Below are positions 15,101 through 27,000 of a DNA stretch of 64,000 bases, one piece after another (position 1 is the first letter of the stretch; each line of letters begins with the position of its first letter). Both the position numbers and the translations under genes were made by a program. The notes under the pieces were generated by a model. The model was not told the DNA's origin. It searched no databases and saw only the letters and a list, made by a program, of their open reading frames with translations. Source of the DNA: Dicaeum eximium (lineage: Eukaryota; Chordata; Aves; Passeriformes; Dicaeidae); assembly GCA_013396995.1 (NCBI GenBank), contig VWZP01006699.1, positions 806,859 to 870,858 on the forward strand, written 5' to 3'.

Positions 15101-17180
15101 GGAGGGAGAGAGTGTGAGCAGTCACTGAGCAACAACAGGGAGGCAGAGTTAATTTTTGCCTGTTATACACTTTCAGTGTAACACCACTGAATTAATCTCC
15201 TGAGCTTTAATATTTAAATCCTGGTATTTTTGCATATTAAATAAGGAGAAGCGGTCCTTGAGGCAAGAGCAGGGATTGTCTGTGTTCCTGCAGCACCCAG
15301 GTTGGGCAGCTGCTGTATTCAGCTAGCAGCAACAGCCTATCATTAGGTTTAATTAGTGATCAATCAGTCATTTCCACTAATGTGAGAAAGTTTACCAGGC
15401 AGAGTGTATTGGATTTTCTGGGAACAACGCAAGGAATATGAATATTTCAAGAATCCTTATACTAAGCAGATACTGCTGCTAGGCCAGGCTTATCTTCACA
15501 GTGTGGAAGAGTGATGCACCTACAACGCTGGAGCTCAGCATTTGCTCAGGGTCAGAGGGGAGACTTTGGTCCCTGGCTCCCAAACCCCTTCTGCTACTGC
15601 TCAGCAAACTCCCTTGTGAGCTTGCAGACTTCCCTCTTGAGTTATTGGGGTTTCTGACTGACGTACATGCTGTTTGTCTGCCCTCTGAAGTGCAGCCCAA
15701 ACACAATGTGTCTACAACTTTAGCCAGCTTTTTGGCAGAAATTCCTCCCCAGGAAGGCTCCCCCTGCTTTGTCAGAGCCATTCCTCCTCCAGTCCTGCAT
15801 GCAAGACATGCACTGCACGTGGTCCTCACAGTGGGATGTCTGGGAGGGCAGCAGGAGCAGCTACAGCTGGTCATAGTCCCAGCATTGAGAAGACATCCTT
15901 TACTCCAAAGTTCTGGCACGCGGTTCCAGCGAGGGGCTGCACAGCACTGTCACATCATCACACCAGCCTGAGCTTTAGAGAGGCTGGTTTCTTTCTGGCT
16001 TTAGGGTCATCAACCTAACCTTTGGTTCATGAACCTTTAGGTTCAGCAGCCTTTTTTACTCCTTTCCCTCTATCCAAACCTTGGATCTGGTCTTTATTTA
16101 TAAGACAATATCTCTTAAAATGGCGCTTTTTTTGTCCCATAAAACATGGATGCTCAGCTGGAACTTGTACTGAGTAGAAGATAAGGCATTCCTTTCTTGG
16201 TTAATGTAGCACAGATGTTTTGTAAATTATTTCTTTCTTTTCTCCTAAAGCTTTACTCTCTAGTTAGATGTTGGGTTGTGATGATATCAAATTTACAAAT
16301 ACACCTGGCAGATAGAATTATAGTTCAGTTTTGAAGGCCACACTATTCATTTGGGCCACTGAGTTTTACTGGTCTGCCTGGGGCTTTTGCTCTTTGCTAG
16401 GTCCCACCAAGCACTTTCCATGTACCTTTGGGAAATAGCACAAGCTGGGGGAAACAGCCCGTGCTTCACAAGGAAAATCCAGAATCAGTTACACCTTTCT
16501 GCCTACAATCCTGTACTTCTGAGAGGCATTAAAGCAAAATTAAATCTAATTAACAGCCTCTGGGGCCTAGTACATTTTGTGTCTCTTTGGCTGGCAAATT
16601 GGAGCAGCCAAGGATGACTTAGGAGTAACTTCAGAGAAAGAATTCAGTACTGAAACAGAACTACAGAATGGGTTTGGATTTAAAAACACAGCACTTGCAC
16701 TTTTTGCACAAGTTCCATCATCCAAAGTAGCAAAAACCAGTTTTTTTCAAAGGCTTCCTGCTAATATTGGTTGAAAATTGCATGCTCCTAACACTTCTAA
16801 CTTTCTACCCCAAAAATACAGTGATCTTTTAATTTTATATTAGAAACTGGGGTATTGCTTAGAAAATTAAGTCTACTGTCTAAAATCCAAAGACTTTCCA
16901 CATATTTATCAAACTTTATTATAACCAAAATGTCCCCCACAAAAAGGGGGTTGGTTTGTCATGGGTTTGTCACAGCCTTTTTCTCTTACCAGTGAAGAAC
17001 ATCCAGCCTGGAGAGATCAGTGCTGCCTGGACTTCTCAGCATATGGGACTTGCTGCTTTTCCTCATCAGCAGATGTCAGCAAGCCATCAGCTTGCCATTT
17101 CTCTGGATTCAGATCCCCAGGCTTGCACACCAAAAGGTTCCCACCTGATAAGTAACATTTTGCTCACTGCAGCCTAGAGT
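6190..17180. other. Intergenic DNA, no gene recognised
   Basis: No supportable gene. It holds a short (GT)n run near 7229-7240, A-rich runs near 9587 and 11108, and a T-rich run near 14031. An AT-rich block with homeodomain-like cores lies around 15,330-15,390. A cluster of nuclear-receptor-like half-sites lies at 16,004-16,045. Several open frames near 11.3-12.4 kb overlap on both strands and look like stop-poor chance frames. Confidence 0.55.
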
Positions 17181-17297
17181 TAGAACCATGGAATGGTTTG
17201 GGCTGGAAGGGATCCTAAAGATCAACCCCTCTGCTGCGGGCAGGGGCACTTCCCACCTCACCAGGGCTGCTACACGCTCCATCCAAACTGGCCTAAC
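17181..17297 (-). mobile_element. Short CR1 fragment (3' end, inverted)
   Basis: The start of the segment, TAGAACCATGGAATGGTTTG, followed by GGCTGGAAGGGATCCTAAAG, matches the complement of the CR1 3' terminal region. The 'CCATCCAAACTGGCC' block follows. Only about 115 bases remain, so this is a severely truncated copy. Confidence 0.85.
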
Positions 17298-17299
17298 AG

Positions 17300-20200
17300 C
17301 CAGAGGTTTGTCCTGAAGTTGGGAAACCTGCAGATGTGCAAAGAGGAAGCCACAGGCAGGAGGGACGTGGTTGCCACTGCAGTCACGTTTGCAGACCTCG
17401 CAGCTCAGCTGCTCTGAGCCCCGGGACCCACGAGTGGTGTCACGGGCTGCAGGAAATCCCGAGCAGGGACAAGGCAGTCCCACTCACAGCACGGCTGCTG
17501 AAGTCATACTCAAGCAGTATTTTTAACCTGGCTTCAAAGAACTGCCAGCTCCTCTGCTGCTGAAAATGGGGCTATTTTTAGCAATTAGCTGTATTCAAAT
17601 GTTCCTTCCACAATGGTTTAGTAGATTACCAGAAAGGATCAGATATTCCCCTAGATAAAAGCAGTGTTTGCTGTGTTAAAAAATGTTAACTCAGATGCAA
17701 ATCTTCACACTTCACACTACCAATTCACACCCTGAGGCAGGGTTGGGAAGGGGATATATAACCTTGGGGCTTCTCGTTAACATTTTTGTGCTCCCATTCT
17801 GAGAAAAACTTGACTATTGATCTATGCTGCCTGGTTCCTGATAGTGCTTTGCATTACTATAGCTTCTTTCAGCTCACAGTCTCAGACCTTTCACTCAATC
17901 ACATGGAGGTGGACAAGATAATCAGTAGGTGAGTGGGATCTATTCCCATCTGGCAAACTCTTGCTGTTGGATGTAGTCCTCAATAAAATCCATTTGAGTT
18001 TCCTGGCATGTGGCAGACTGTGCCTTCCTATAAACTATTTTGTGATGTTAATAATAACTCTAATAATGGTTGCAGAATAATGTTTCTCAAACAGGTCTTG
18101 CATCAGGCACCAGGCTGCCATGGGGCAGCAGGAGATGGCTTTGATCTGTAGATTACATGGACTGTTGTGGAATAGGAACAGTGCCTCAGATGGCCCTGAT
18201 TCTGCAAATACTGGAATTGCTTTTTCTCAAAGCATGTGATTACACTTGAAGTCTGCAGTCGAGGAGTTTAAGCAGAGACACAAAATAAAAAAAGTGTTCA
18301 ACAGATTTGTTATAATTTTAAGTCCTCTGTTTCAGAGGCCCTGGCATTCAGTATTGCAAAGCGTTTTTAATGCCTCTTGCTTGAGCCATAAAGCTGGAGA
18401 ATTATTTAGCTGGGGAAAAATGTAAAACATTGATTGCATGCAACTGGCAGCTTTCCCTGACTTTGGACAGGGGAGAGCCACGGGCCTGCCAGATTCAGCA
18501 TTTCTTTGAGTGGAGCATGAGAGTGCTGGAGGTAGTGGGTGCTGGAGGCAGCTCTCCCATCACTTATGAGTCCTTCAGGAAGGCTGGATGGAAAAAGTTC
18601 CTTTCAGCTATAAAATCACCTGTGCAATAGGTTAGCAGAGCTACACCAACACAAATCCTTTCTTCTGCAGGGCAGGGAAGGGAGGCATAGTCTGACTTTT
18701 TATTTCTATTGATTAGAGAATCTCTATGAGTCAAGGTTTCCTTTGCAAGCCAATATGGAAACTTTAATGCCTGACATTAAATATTCTTTTTAAAGCTGTG
18801 CTGAACTGAAAAAAAAAAGTTAATTAGAGCTTCTTGCAAAGGAAATAAAAAAGTATATTAGTTAAAGTAGTGACATTTCCTTTTGATAGAAAGCTGGTGT
18901 TTCCAAGAGTCTGAGATAAAGGCTAATAGGCAAGCTAATCAAAGAACACAGGAACAAGTCCTTATGCAATACCTCTCCCGTCTGTTCAGTAGAAATTCAT
19001 TTGATCTTTACCATTAAGCAATAGAATTTGGCTTCATGTCACAAAAGAAAAGAATATCTGAGAGTACAAGAGAAGAATTGTGTCCAGGCCACAAGCTTTC
19101 TGTCTGGGCTCACAGGCATCTTTCTCCACAGTCAAGTTGCAGTGAGATGTGGAGCTTGTCTTGACCTGCTATAAAACCAGTCACCAGCCATAAATGTAGG
19201 TCTCAGATCTTGAAGATCTCTCAGAATGCAAGGAAGTACTAGAGCCTGAGCCCCAGACTCAAATTTATTTCTAAGATGTGGGGAAGTGCTACTCTGCAGC
19301 CCAGCTCTGGATCTTACATTGTCCTTCACAGTTCTCTTTTTCCTGTGTTTCTCTTCTGTTCCTTTTCACCCTCCTCTTATTTATCCTCTTCCTTATCTCC
19401 TGATCTGTTTCTCCGTAGCATCTTGCTCTTTCCCTACTTCATACTGCCAACACCAAAACCCCTATTTCTACAAGTCAGAGGTATCATTTCTTACTCCCAA
19501 AATCATTGCATCTGACACAGGAGGAAGGCTGTATTAGAACTCAGTTTTGTGGACAAGGCTCACCAGGTGGAGAAGCAGGAGCTCTTGTTTTGAGGCAGCC
19601 AGTGGTGCTTTGATTACACACAGAGCAAGGCATCCATAGGTGGAGCATGAGGGCAGGGGTCAGGCTCAGAAGGACAGAACCATGCTTTCTGCAAGTGTGG
19701 GCATTTTTTTGTAAGCTCTTAAAAGATTAGAGTTCTGCTGCTTGTAAAGCAAGCTGAAGAAGCTGCTTTCAATGGGCTTTCCTCCTCAGCCAAGAATGAG
19801 ATGTCCAAACAAGCATTTGGAAACTTCTGGAGTTGTATCAGGCAGTCCAGTTCCTTCACACAACGCTGCTCTGATTCTGAGTTCAGGCAATTTCTGTTTC
19901 AAATACCCAGTGGATTTTCTTTTCCAATTACACTAATTAGCCTCAATGGAAAATAAAGAATCTGATGCTTCCTCCTCTGGCACTGCATGTTCCTTGACAG
20001 AAAAGAGACAACTGGTGTTTGTGTCTTTCCCCATGAAGAAGAAAAGTTTGAGCAGGTTTTGAAGCCTGGTGTAAAAATAGGTTTTGCTGCCAAAGTCACT
20101 GGAAGTCAGAAAACCATCCAGACCAGCTGAGGCCACCAAGGAGGAACTGAGGGGAAATGGCTGCAATTTCAGCTTCCCTTCAAAAAGCCATGCTGTCACC

Positions 20201-20600
20201 TTTCTGCAAGGGCTTTCTGGTTTTAGCCATAAAAAGGGATGGGGTGAAGCACTTTGCACACAACTTTGTCAGACTCCACCACAATGTGTATGCTGAGCTT
20301 GAAAATTGAGGCACCCACCCCTGCTCCCCTGCTAGCATTCACTCAACCTGCTAGACATTTTGCCATGCACATTAGTGTGAAGAGGATCTCATGCCGGCTC
20401 TCTTTCTTAGAAACTGATATCCAAAAATGATGGGCAGCCTCAAATTCCATTAAGCTCAATGCATGTGCCCAGCTACTGATAGGATTTGGTCTCTAGGTTT
20501 ATATGTAGTTTCTGTTTCTTCCTCCTTGGTGGCATATCAAATGCCATATTACCCCCTCGGTTCTTCACCAGGAACACAAGAACTGCTGCTCCATTGCTGC
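17300..20600. other. Intergenic DNA, no gene recognised
   Basis: No exon or RNA gene could be supported. AT-rich blocks around 17,620-17,720 and 18,750-18,930 contain TAAT-type cores and might be conserved non-coding elements. That is only an impression from base composition and motif density. Confidence 0.5.
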
Positions 20601-20601
20601 T

Positions 20602-20602
<1 letters not shown>

Positions 20603-20652
<50 letters not shown>
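20603..20652. repeat. Poly(A) tract, 50 A
   Basis: A homopolymer of 50 consecutive A, followed by a GA-rich tail up to an N at 20,680. No AATAAA or recognisable retrocopy precedes it, so its origin is unclear. Its length may be inexact because it lies next to an assembly join. Confidence 0.9.
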
Positions 20653-20655
<3 letters not shown>

Positions 20656-20679
20656 AGAGAAAAGAAAAAGTGGAAATTA

Positions 20680-20680
20680 N
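20680..20680. other. Assembly gap written as one N
   Basis: A single N separates two copies of the same 16 bases, GAAAAAGTGGAAATTA (20,664-20,679 and 20,688-20,703). Two contig ends that should overlap but were abutted would give this pattern. The duplication is therefore likely artificial and the N is probably a gap placeholder rather than one unknown base. Confidence 0.75.
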
Positions 20681-20740
20681 GAGAGGAGAAAAAGTGGAAA
20701 TTATTACTTTTTTTTCCCCATGTGCTGCTAGGAGGCTTCA

Positions 20741-21037
20741 TAACAGAGTCACAGGCTGGGGTGAATGGAAAGGGACCACTGCTGGCCTCTGCTCAAATCT
20801 AGTCCAGCAACAGCAGGATGCTCAGGGCCTCATGCAACTGAATTTTGAATTATCTCCAAGGATGGAGATCCTACACCCTCTCTGCTCAATTGTTTCATCA
20901 CTGTCATGATAATCCTTTTTTCCTCCTGTCAAAACCACAACCTCTTTTTTATTTCAAATCTATTGCCTTTCATTCTTCTGCTGTACACCTCTCCAAAGGG
21001 TCTGGCTCCATCTTCTCTAAACACTCCCAATTAACAG
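20741..21037 (-). mobile_element. CR1 fragment (inverted, old)
   Basis: Begins with AACAGAGTCACAGGCTGGGG, a decayed CR1 3' end in complement. It contains the CR1 block ATCTCCAAGGATGGAGATCC near 20,850 and the 'CTATTGCCTTTCATTCTTCTG' and 'GGGTCTGGCTCCATCTTCT' blocks near 20,960-21,020. It is well diverged and has no coding potential. Confidence 0.8.
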
Positions 21038-21039
21038 AG

Positions 21040-24000
21040 TTTGTGTCACATGAAGAAAAGATGGGCAGAGTTGCAGGATGCATATCCAGACTGAGACTCC
21101 AGATATTATAACTCCAGCTGAGTTAGTCTGAGCTACTGGCTCAGATGATTGGTTCACTGAGGATCAAAAATGTACAAAAATCATGTTTGATCTGAGAGTC
21201 AAACATTGGTCACAGCTTTGCACAGATCAAGGAATTCAGACCAGATTTGTCACTAGGAGGAGCCAAAGGGAAACCTCTCCAAACAAGTTTCCAAATCAAT
21301 TGTCCAAATTTCCTTTGAAAAACCCTGTAAACCCAAACACTTTGTGGTGGTGATGTCTGAGATTCCCTTTATCCTTCCAGGGGGATTTGTTTTGTGATGT
21401 TAAGTGCTGATCCCCTCAGGAAAGCAGATTCCCTTTAAAACTGTCAGGTGTGATAAGTCAAAGCCAAATCCAGAGTGAAAGGCTGCAATTCTGTCCCTGT
21501 GCTCAGAGTTCAAGGGCAGCTCTGAATTTGGCTGCCTGCATTGGTCACCTGCTGACAGTGGCAGCAATGTGGGACCATGAGAGTGATGTCTGTGAAACGG
21601 GAAACCTTAAGGAGCTGTGATTAAGAGGTCTCTTGGGAAGTGTACTCTCAAGTATCTGAGCTGTAGTCAGTGTCTTCTCCTGCTGCCCTTCTCATGCTTT
21701 TGGGCGCTAGAGCCACCTCATTTATATTGATAAATAGCGTGTAATGCACGGCTAAGAAGGAAATGTGTGCTGTGTGTCAGGTTTAAGGATCCAACAGACT
21801 CTAGACAGGCACAGGAGGCTCGTGCACTTGAGCAAGCTCAGAACCATTGCTGCATCAGGACTAGGGCAGCCTGTTTCAGGAGCAGGGCCAGGAAGCTCTG
21901 ACCTCTGAGGTGTCAGGAGGCCAAAAATTGAGATGCAGTATGAAAGCTCTGCCATGTGAAAGCTGGTAGAAACCAAAATGCTGCTATACATTTATTTTCC
22001 TCTTTTCTACTTTGTCCTGAGAAGCATACAGTGTCATGCTCTGGCCTAGTTTGATTCCTGGGGATGTAAATAGAAATATGACTCATGACAACTCATTAAC
22101 ACTAGTTGCAGAACGATTAAGCTAAACAGTATTTTCCTTTGGGAGAACCACTATTTCATGCCCTAGATAATTGATTTTTATATACTTTCCCTTGGCTAGG
22201 AAATGCAAGTTCCTTGCTACACATTCCCTGCTGGTTTTGGTCACTGAATTCTTGATGTTTGAAAAGGAGATAATGAAAGTTATCATATCCCATTTATTCC
22301 TAGAGACTCTCAGTTCAGCGGGGGGTCTGAGCATTTCTTGCCATCAGCAGTAACAATGATGGGTCTCACTTAATGAGCAGGCACTGAGATAGGCATGTAC
22401 AGGACAACAAATTAGCAGCTACACAGTGCAGCCTTGATAGAAGGAAGACCACAGGACTCCAGGATCTCTCCCAGAGGTCATTGATCTGCCGGTTCTTAAC
22501 AAAATTGATGATTACTGGTCCCTGCAGGTGGCTGGCACTGTAAAGGAGGAGGGCTCTTTCCAAAAGCAGTTTGTGAAATGTAACTGTAGACCGTGGGATC
22601 AGCAGAGGAGGCTGAGAATAGCAATGAGTCCTCTGCCAAAGCTGATCCTGGGGCAGGTGAGAATAACTCCCTTATTCAGGCAGAGCTAAAGCAGGGAGGA
22701 GACAGTACCTGTAGACAAGACCTGGTGAGCAAACTTGGAGCCTTCTGCTTTGGGAAATGCCAAGTTTCATATCCCATGAATAAAAAAAAGTGGTTTTTCT
22801 GCAGCAGCAGCAGGCACGTCAAGGAGGGCAAGAGCTGCTTGTCCTCTGCATCACCCTCCAGAGCACTGGACCACAGCCCCAGTGCTTGGGGGAAGCCAGG
22901 GCATTTAAGCTCTCTGTAGGTAATTGAAAGTTGATTGTATCTAAAATTAGCTGCCAGCAGCTCGATGTGTGCTGAGCCCTCCCCAGATCCCAGCTCTCTC
23001 ACAGTCAGGGATGTTCCACCTCTCAGCACCCCTGGCACAGCAGCTCTGGCTGCCTGCAACCTCAGCAGAGGTGCATCCCCTCCCACCCCCACCAAGAGGG
23101 CAGTGGGCCCAGAAATAAGATGTATCAGTGGCAATAATGGCCTTGTACTGCCCTTGTGCAGTTTTTCTCTGGGTGAAAAGAGGACTCCAGTTTCCAGCAC
23201 TGCTAATCCTTTGTAAAGTTCAATTGGTGGCTGGAGAGATTGCTGCAGCTTTACTGAAAACAAACATCTTCCTCTGAAATGTGTTGCCTTTGGCCAGGCT
23301 GATGTGTCTATCAAGCTGTCACTTTCATCATTGCTTTATTTGATGCCATCTACTACCCATGCCCTGTGTGCTTTCACTCTGTGGTATGTTTTATGCACAG
23401 TTTGTCTACAAACAGTGCAAACAAAGTTAATCTGATTGTAGCTGGCTTGCTCTAATTAGAGCAACATTGGAGCATGGGTCCTCAGTGCTGGCATTGTTCT
23501 CCAGGATGAGGAGAGCAGACTCAGGGCTCCTGGGTTCTGCTGCCAGCCTTCCTCTGTGCCATCCATTGTGTAAATGGGGTCTTCAGAATTAGAAACCTGA
23601 ATAAATGAGAGCTGCCTGGATTAGGGACTGAATATTTTGCATATTTGTGAATGCATCAGATGCCCTTAAAAAGTGTATTTTTATTAGGACAAAGAAACCA
23701 ATTATCCTTTAATCAGGATATCCCCTAACAGTAATTAGTCACTAAGATTCCCCATCATGAATATACAATTCAAAATAAGACTGCCAATATCAAATCCACA
23801 CTCAGAGATACTTATTGCCATGAAGCTGTGTGACTGTAATAGACCTGAGAAATACTTCAGAAAGCAAATTTTATTAGATAAGTGGTCAGTGCTCCTCATG
23901 ATGGCATTTACAAGCAGTTCAGAGTTTTCTGAAAGTGATGGGTTACAGAGGAGCTAGATCGGCTTTTTCACAAGTTAGGACTCAGGTAGAAATATTTAGC

Positions 24001-27000
24001 ACTTCCAAATAATGCAATCACTGCTGAACTCTTAGCTAAACCCAGGGGTCTATAGGCAAGAAGTACCATGCAGATTTCTGGCAATTGAGAAAAGAGAGCA
24101 TTCACAGCTTCTGGGACTGGACACATTTCTGTCTGAAGGCAACTGAGAATGAGAGAGAGCCTGTAAGGAGAGTGATGAGGACAGGTGTGCCCAGTGTAAC
24201 AGGAAACCTCACCAAGAGGCAAGGGAGATGAGTTACAGGGGTAGTGCAGCCTCCACTGTCACCACTCATTTGTTGCACTTAATGAATTACACATACAGGG
24301 CTGGCAAAGACCAGAAAAAACATCCTGCTGCTCACCTTGGCAGAGCTGCAGAGCACCCAGACAAATGCCTCAGGCCTTTTCCTGACAAAAGGAGCCAGTG
24401 TGGGTACAAGCCAAGTAAAATCTGTTTCCAGCTGTGCTGGGAAACCAAGGTCTCAGCTGTCTGTGTCCATCAAAATCAGATGGGATTTAGATTTTGGATA
24501 AATTATGGGGACTAATTTATGGGGATAGTGGGTCACTAATTGGACATGTTTCAATTCCCTGTGCAGTTTTGCTGCACTTTAACAGAATGCTGAAACCCCC
24601 ATTTCAAAGGTGGATTTGTTTCAGAGGCTGTGGCATCTCTGCAAAGGGCCTGTGCAGCCTCAGTCTACCACAGAGCACCCATGGGACTGCAGAAATGTCA
24701 TTTTCCTCCTTATCCCAATAGCACAATGCTACTGAGAGTTTACTGGCTACTCTGTCCCTTTTAGCCCTCTGGCTCTTCTGTTTTGCTTTTCTTTATTCAT
24801 TTTCAAGGACTCAAACTGGGAACCATATGCAGACTCTCCAGCTGGTCTCTTCTGCTGCCCAATAATGCATTTTGGCAGCTCTTCTGGGCCAGAGGATACC
24901 CAGACTGATGGCACAGGTAGGGCAGGTATCTGCCACCCCAGGGATGTGGCCATCTACCCTGGGGTGCTGTAGTCAGGAGTCACAGCTTGGCTTCGAGCCT
25001 ATGTGGAGACAACATGTATTTGGGATTGCAACTTCAGATGGGGAAGCTGCCATCCTTAATTAAACTCCTCCATAAGGCTGTAGCTTGGGATTGGCACAAA
25101 CAGATCTCTGAGCATGAACTTTCCAAATCTCTCTCCTTGTTTCTGCTCTTGAACATTTTCAGTGCTGCAGCTGGTGCCTCCTTCCTTTGGCAGCAGAGCT
25201 TTTTACAAGTGGCATCCACACAGGCAGGATAATTACAGCCCCACTGCACTACAAAGGGAAAGATGGTGCTTGGCAACACAGGTGAGAGAACAAGCTAATG
25301 GGCAGCATCCACACAACAAAGGTAGCCAGGTAGCCCATGAGGCAGTTTGCCATCATTCCTCACAAACTCTGCCCAAGGCTGACTGAATGACTGTGGGATT
25401 AGCCCAGGGTTTTGGAGACTCTGCTTTTTCCTTGGGTGTGATTTCTTATTCCTGTTGGCAGGTAGCAGAAATCAAGAATGGACCACAGCTGCCCATGCAG
25501 CAAATGTTCCTCTGTCTCCAGTTCATGGGGCTGAGCATTTCAAATGAAGGACCCACGGTGAGACTGGAGATCATCGCTTCTCCATGTTATGTCTCCTCAC
25601 TGTCATCATAAATTAGGTATGGACTTTATCTCCAAAGCTCACTGTTTAATGTCCCTTTTAACATTTGCAGTTGGGAGAACTCTAAACAATTCCTTTCAGC
25701 ATTACTTTGCCACAACATCTGCCTTTGGCTGTAGGCTCTGGTTTAATTAACTTGCCATGAGAACAAATCTCCTTTTACCCTTTTTTAATTTCCCACTCTC
25801 TAATTTCATCGTGTAGTGATTTGTGTCTCGGTTGCCACATGGGGACAGTAAAACAGGGATAATGGCAAGTCTTTCCTGTGTGGGGATAATGTCAGGGTGA
25901 AGAACCTCAAAGCCTGGCAAGCACCCAGGTTCTAACTACGGCAAGTACTATGGCTGCACTTGGCTCTGCCTCTGGCTTTGGAATATTATCTTCCCCAGAC
26001 TCAGGATATGTAGTCACACCACTGAATTTTCTGGGAGAAAGCTACTCAGTCATGTTCCCAGGCAGTCTGAAATGCTGTTTCTCCTCTGTCAGCCCCTCTT
26101 CCCTTGCCTCTTCCTACATCTACCTTCCTGGGCATCTGGAAAGCTGAAAAAGCAGGTTTATTTCAGGGACCTTTCTAAAGAATAGAGGAACCATCAGAGC
26201 TGCTTCACACAGACCTCTGTGCTGGTCTGTAATGCAAAATTATTTAGGGGGACCGAGAAGGAGGCCAGCTCTGGGCACCAAAACTTCACCTCTGCCCTGC
26301 AGGGGGAACACTAAATTCAGCCAAAGAGATTGCATATGTTAATGATCACCCAGGAGAGAGGAGCCATGGGAAGTTATTCAGCTATTCAAAACATATTTTA
26401 GAATTCCCAGACAGGACAATAAGCCCTCTGATTTATTCCATGGAAAGAAAAGACAATGAGATGCTCAGTTAGATGGGGGGTGCACCATCTCACATCCCTT
26501 TCCCACTGGTGTATCTCAGGGATGTCAATGGGATGAGCACTCACATAAGCAGGAAGGCACAGCTGAGCCACAGCAGTGGTTGCCTGTAGCCTCTTGCCTG
26601 GATGCAAACAGGGTCATCCCAGCCACACTGATTATGTGCAGTGGCATGAAAAAAGGGGTCATCACTATAGACAGGATAACCGAGCACTGAAGGGGGTTTT
26701 GTTACAAAACTCTCAAGCTATTTGATATCAAAGACCAGATAATACAAAGTCTCCTGCAGCAACAAATCCAGGCCTGAGCAAGAACAGTTCTGACTCCCCT
26801 ACAGGCCATAAGTGATTGTGTTCCCCATATATGTCCAACATTTTCTCACCCTTTGTGAGATGCCTAGCAGGGTGCAAATCTTGCAGGGAGACATCTCAAG
26901 CATGTGTCAGAAATGGAGCCCAAAGCAAGACAGTCTGGAAGATTTAGTGCTCAGGGTTCTGTCAGCACGATCCAAGGGGAAGCATTTGATCCTGTGATAC

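Noticed and set aside
20400..20652. Processed pseudogene ending in the 50-base poly(A)
   Set aside because: No AATAAA before the tail, no recognisable coding remnant upstream and no target-site duplication that can be trusted beside the assembly join.
22676..23314. 212-codon open frame in complement in the intergenic region
   Set aside because: No recognisable domain, no splice or promoter context, and overlapping open frames on the other strand. About this length is expected occasionally by chance in 64 kb.
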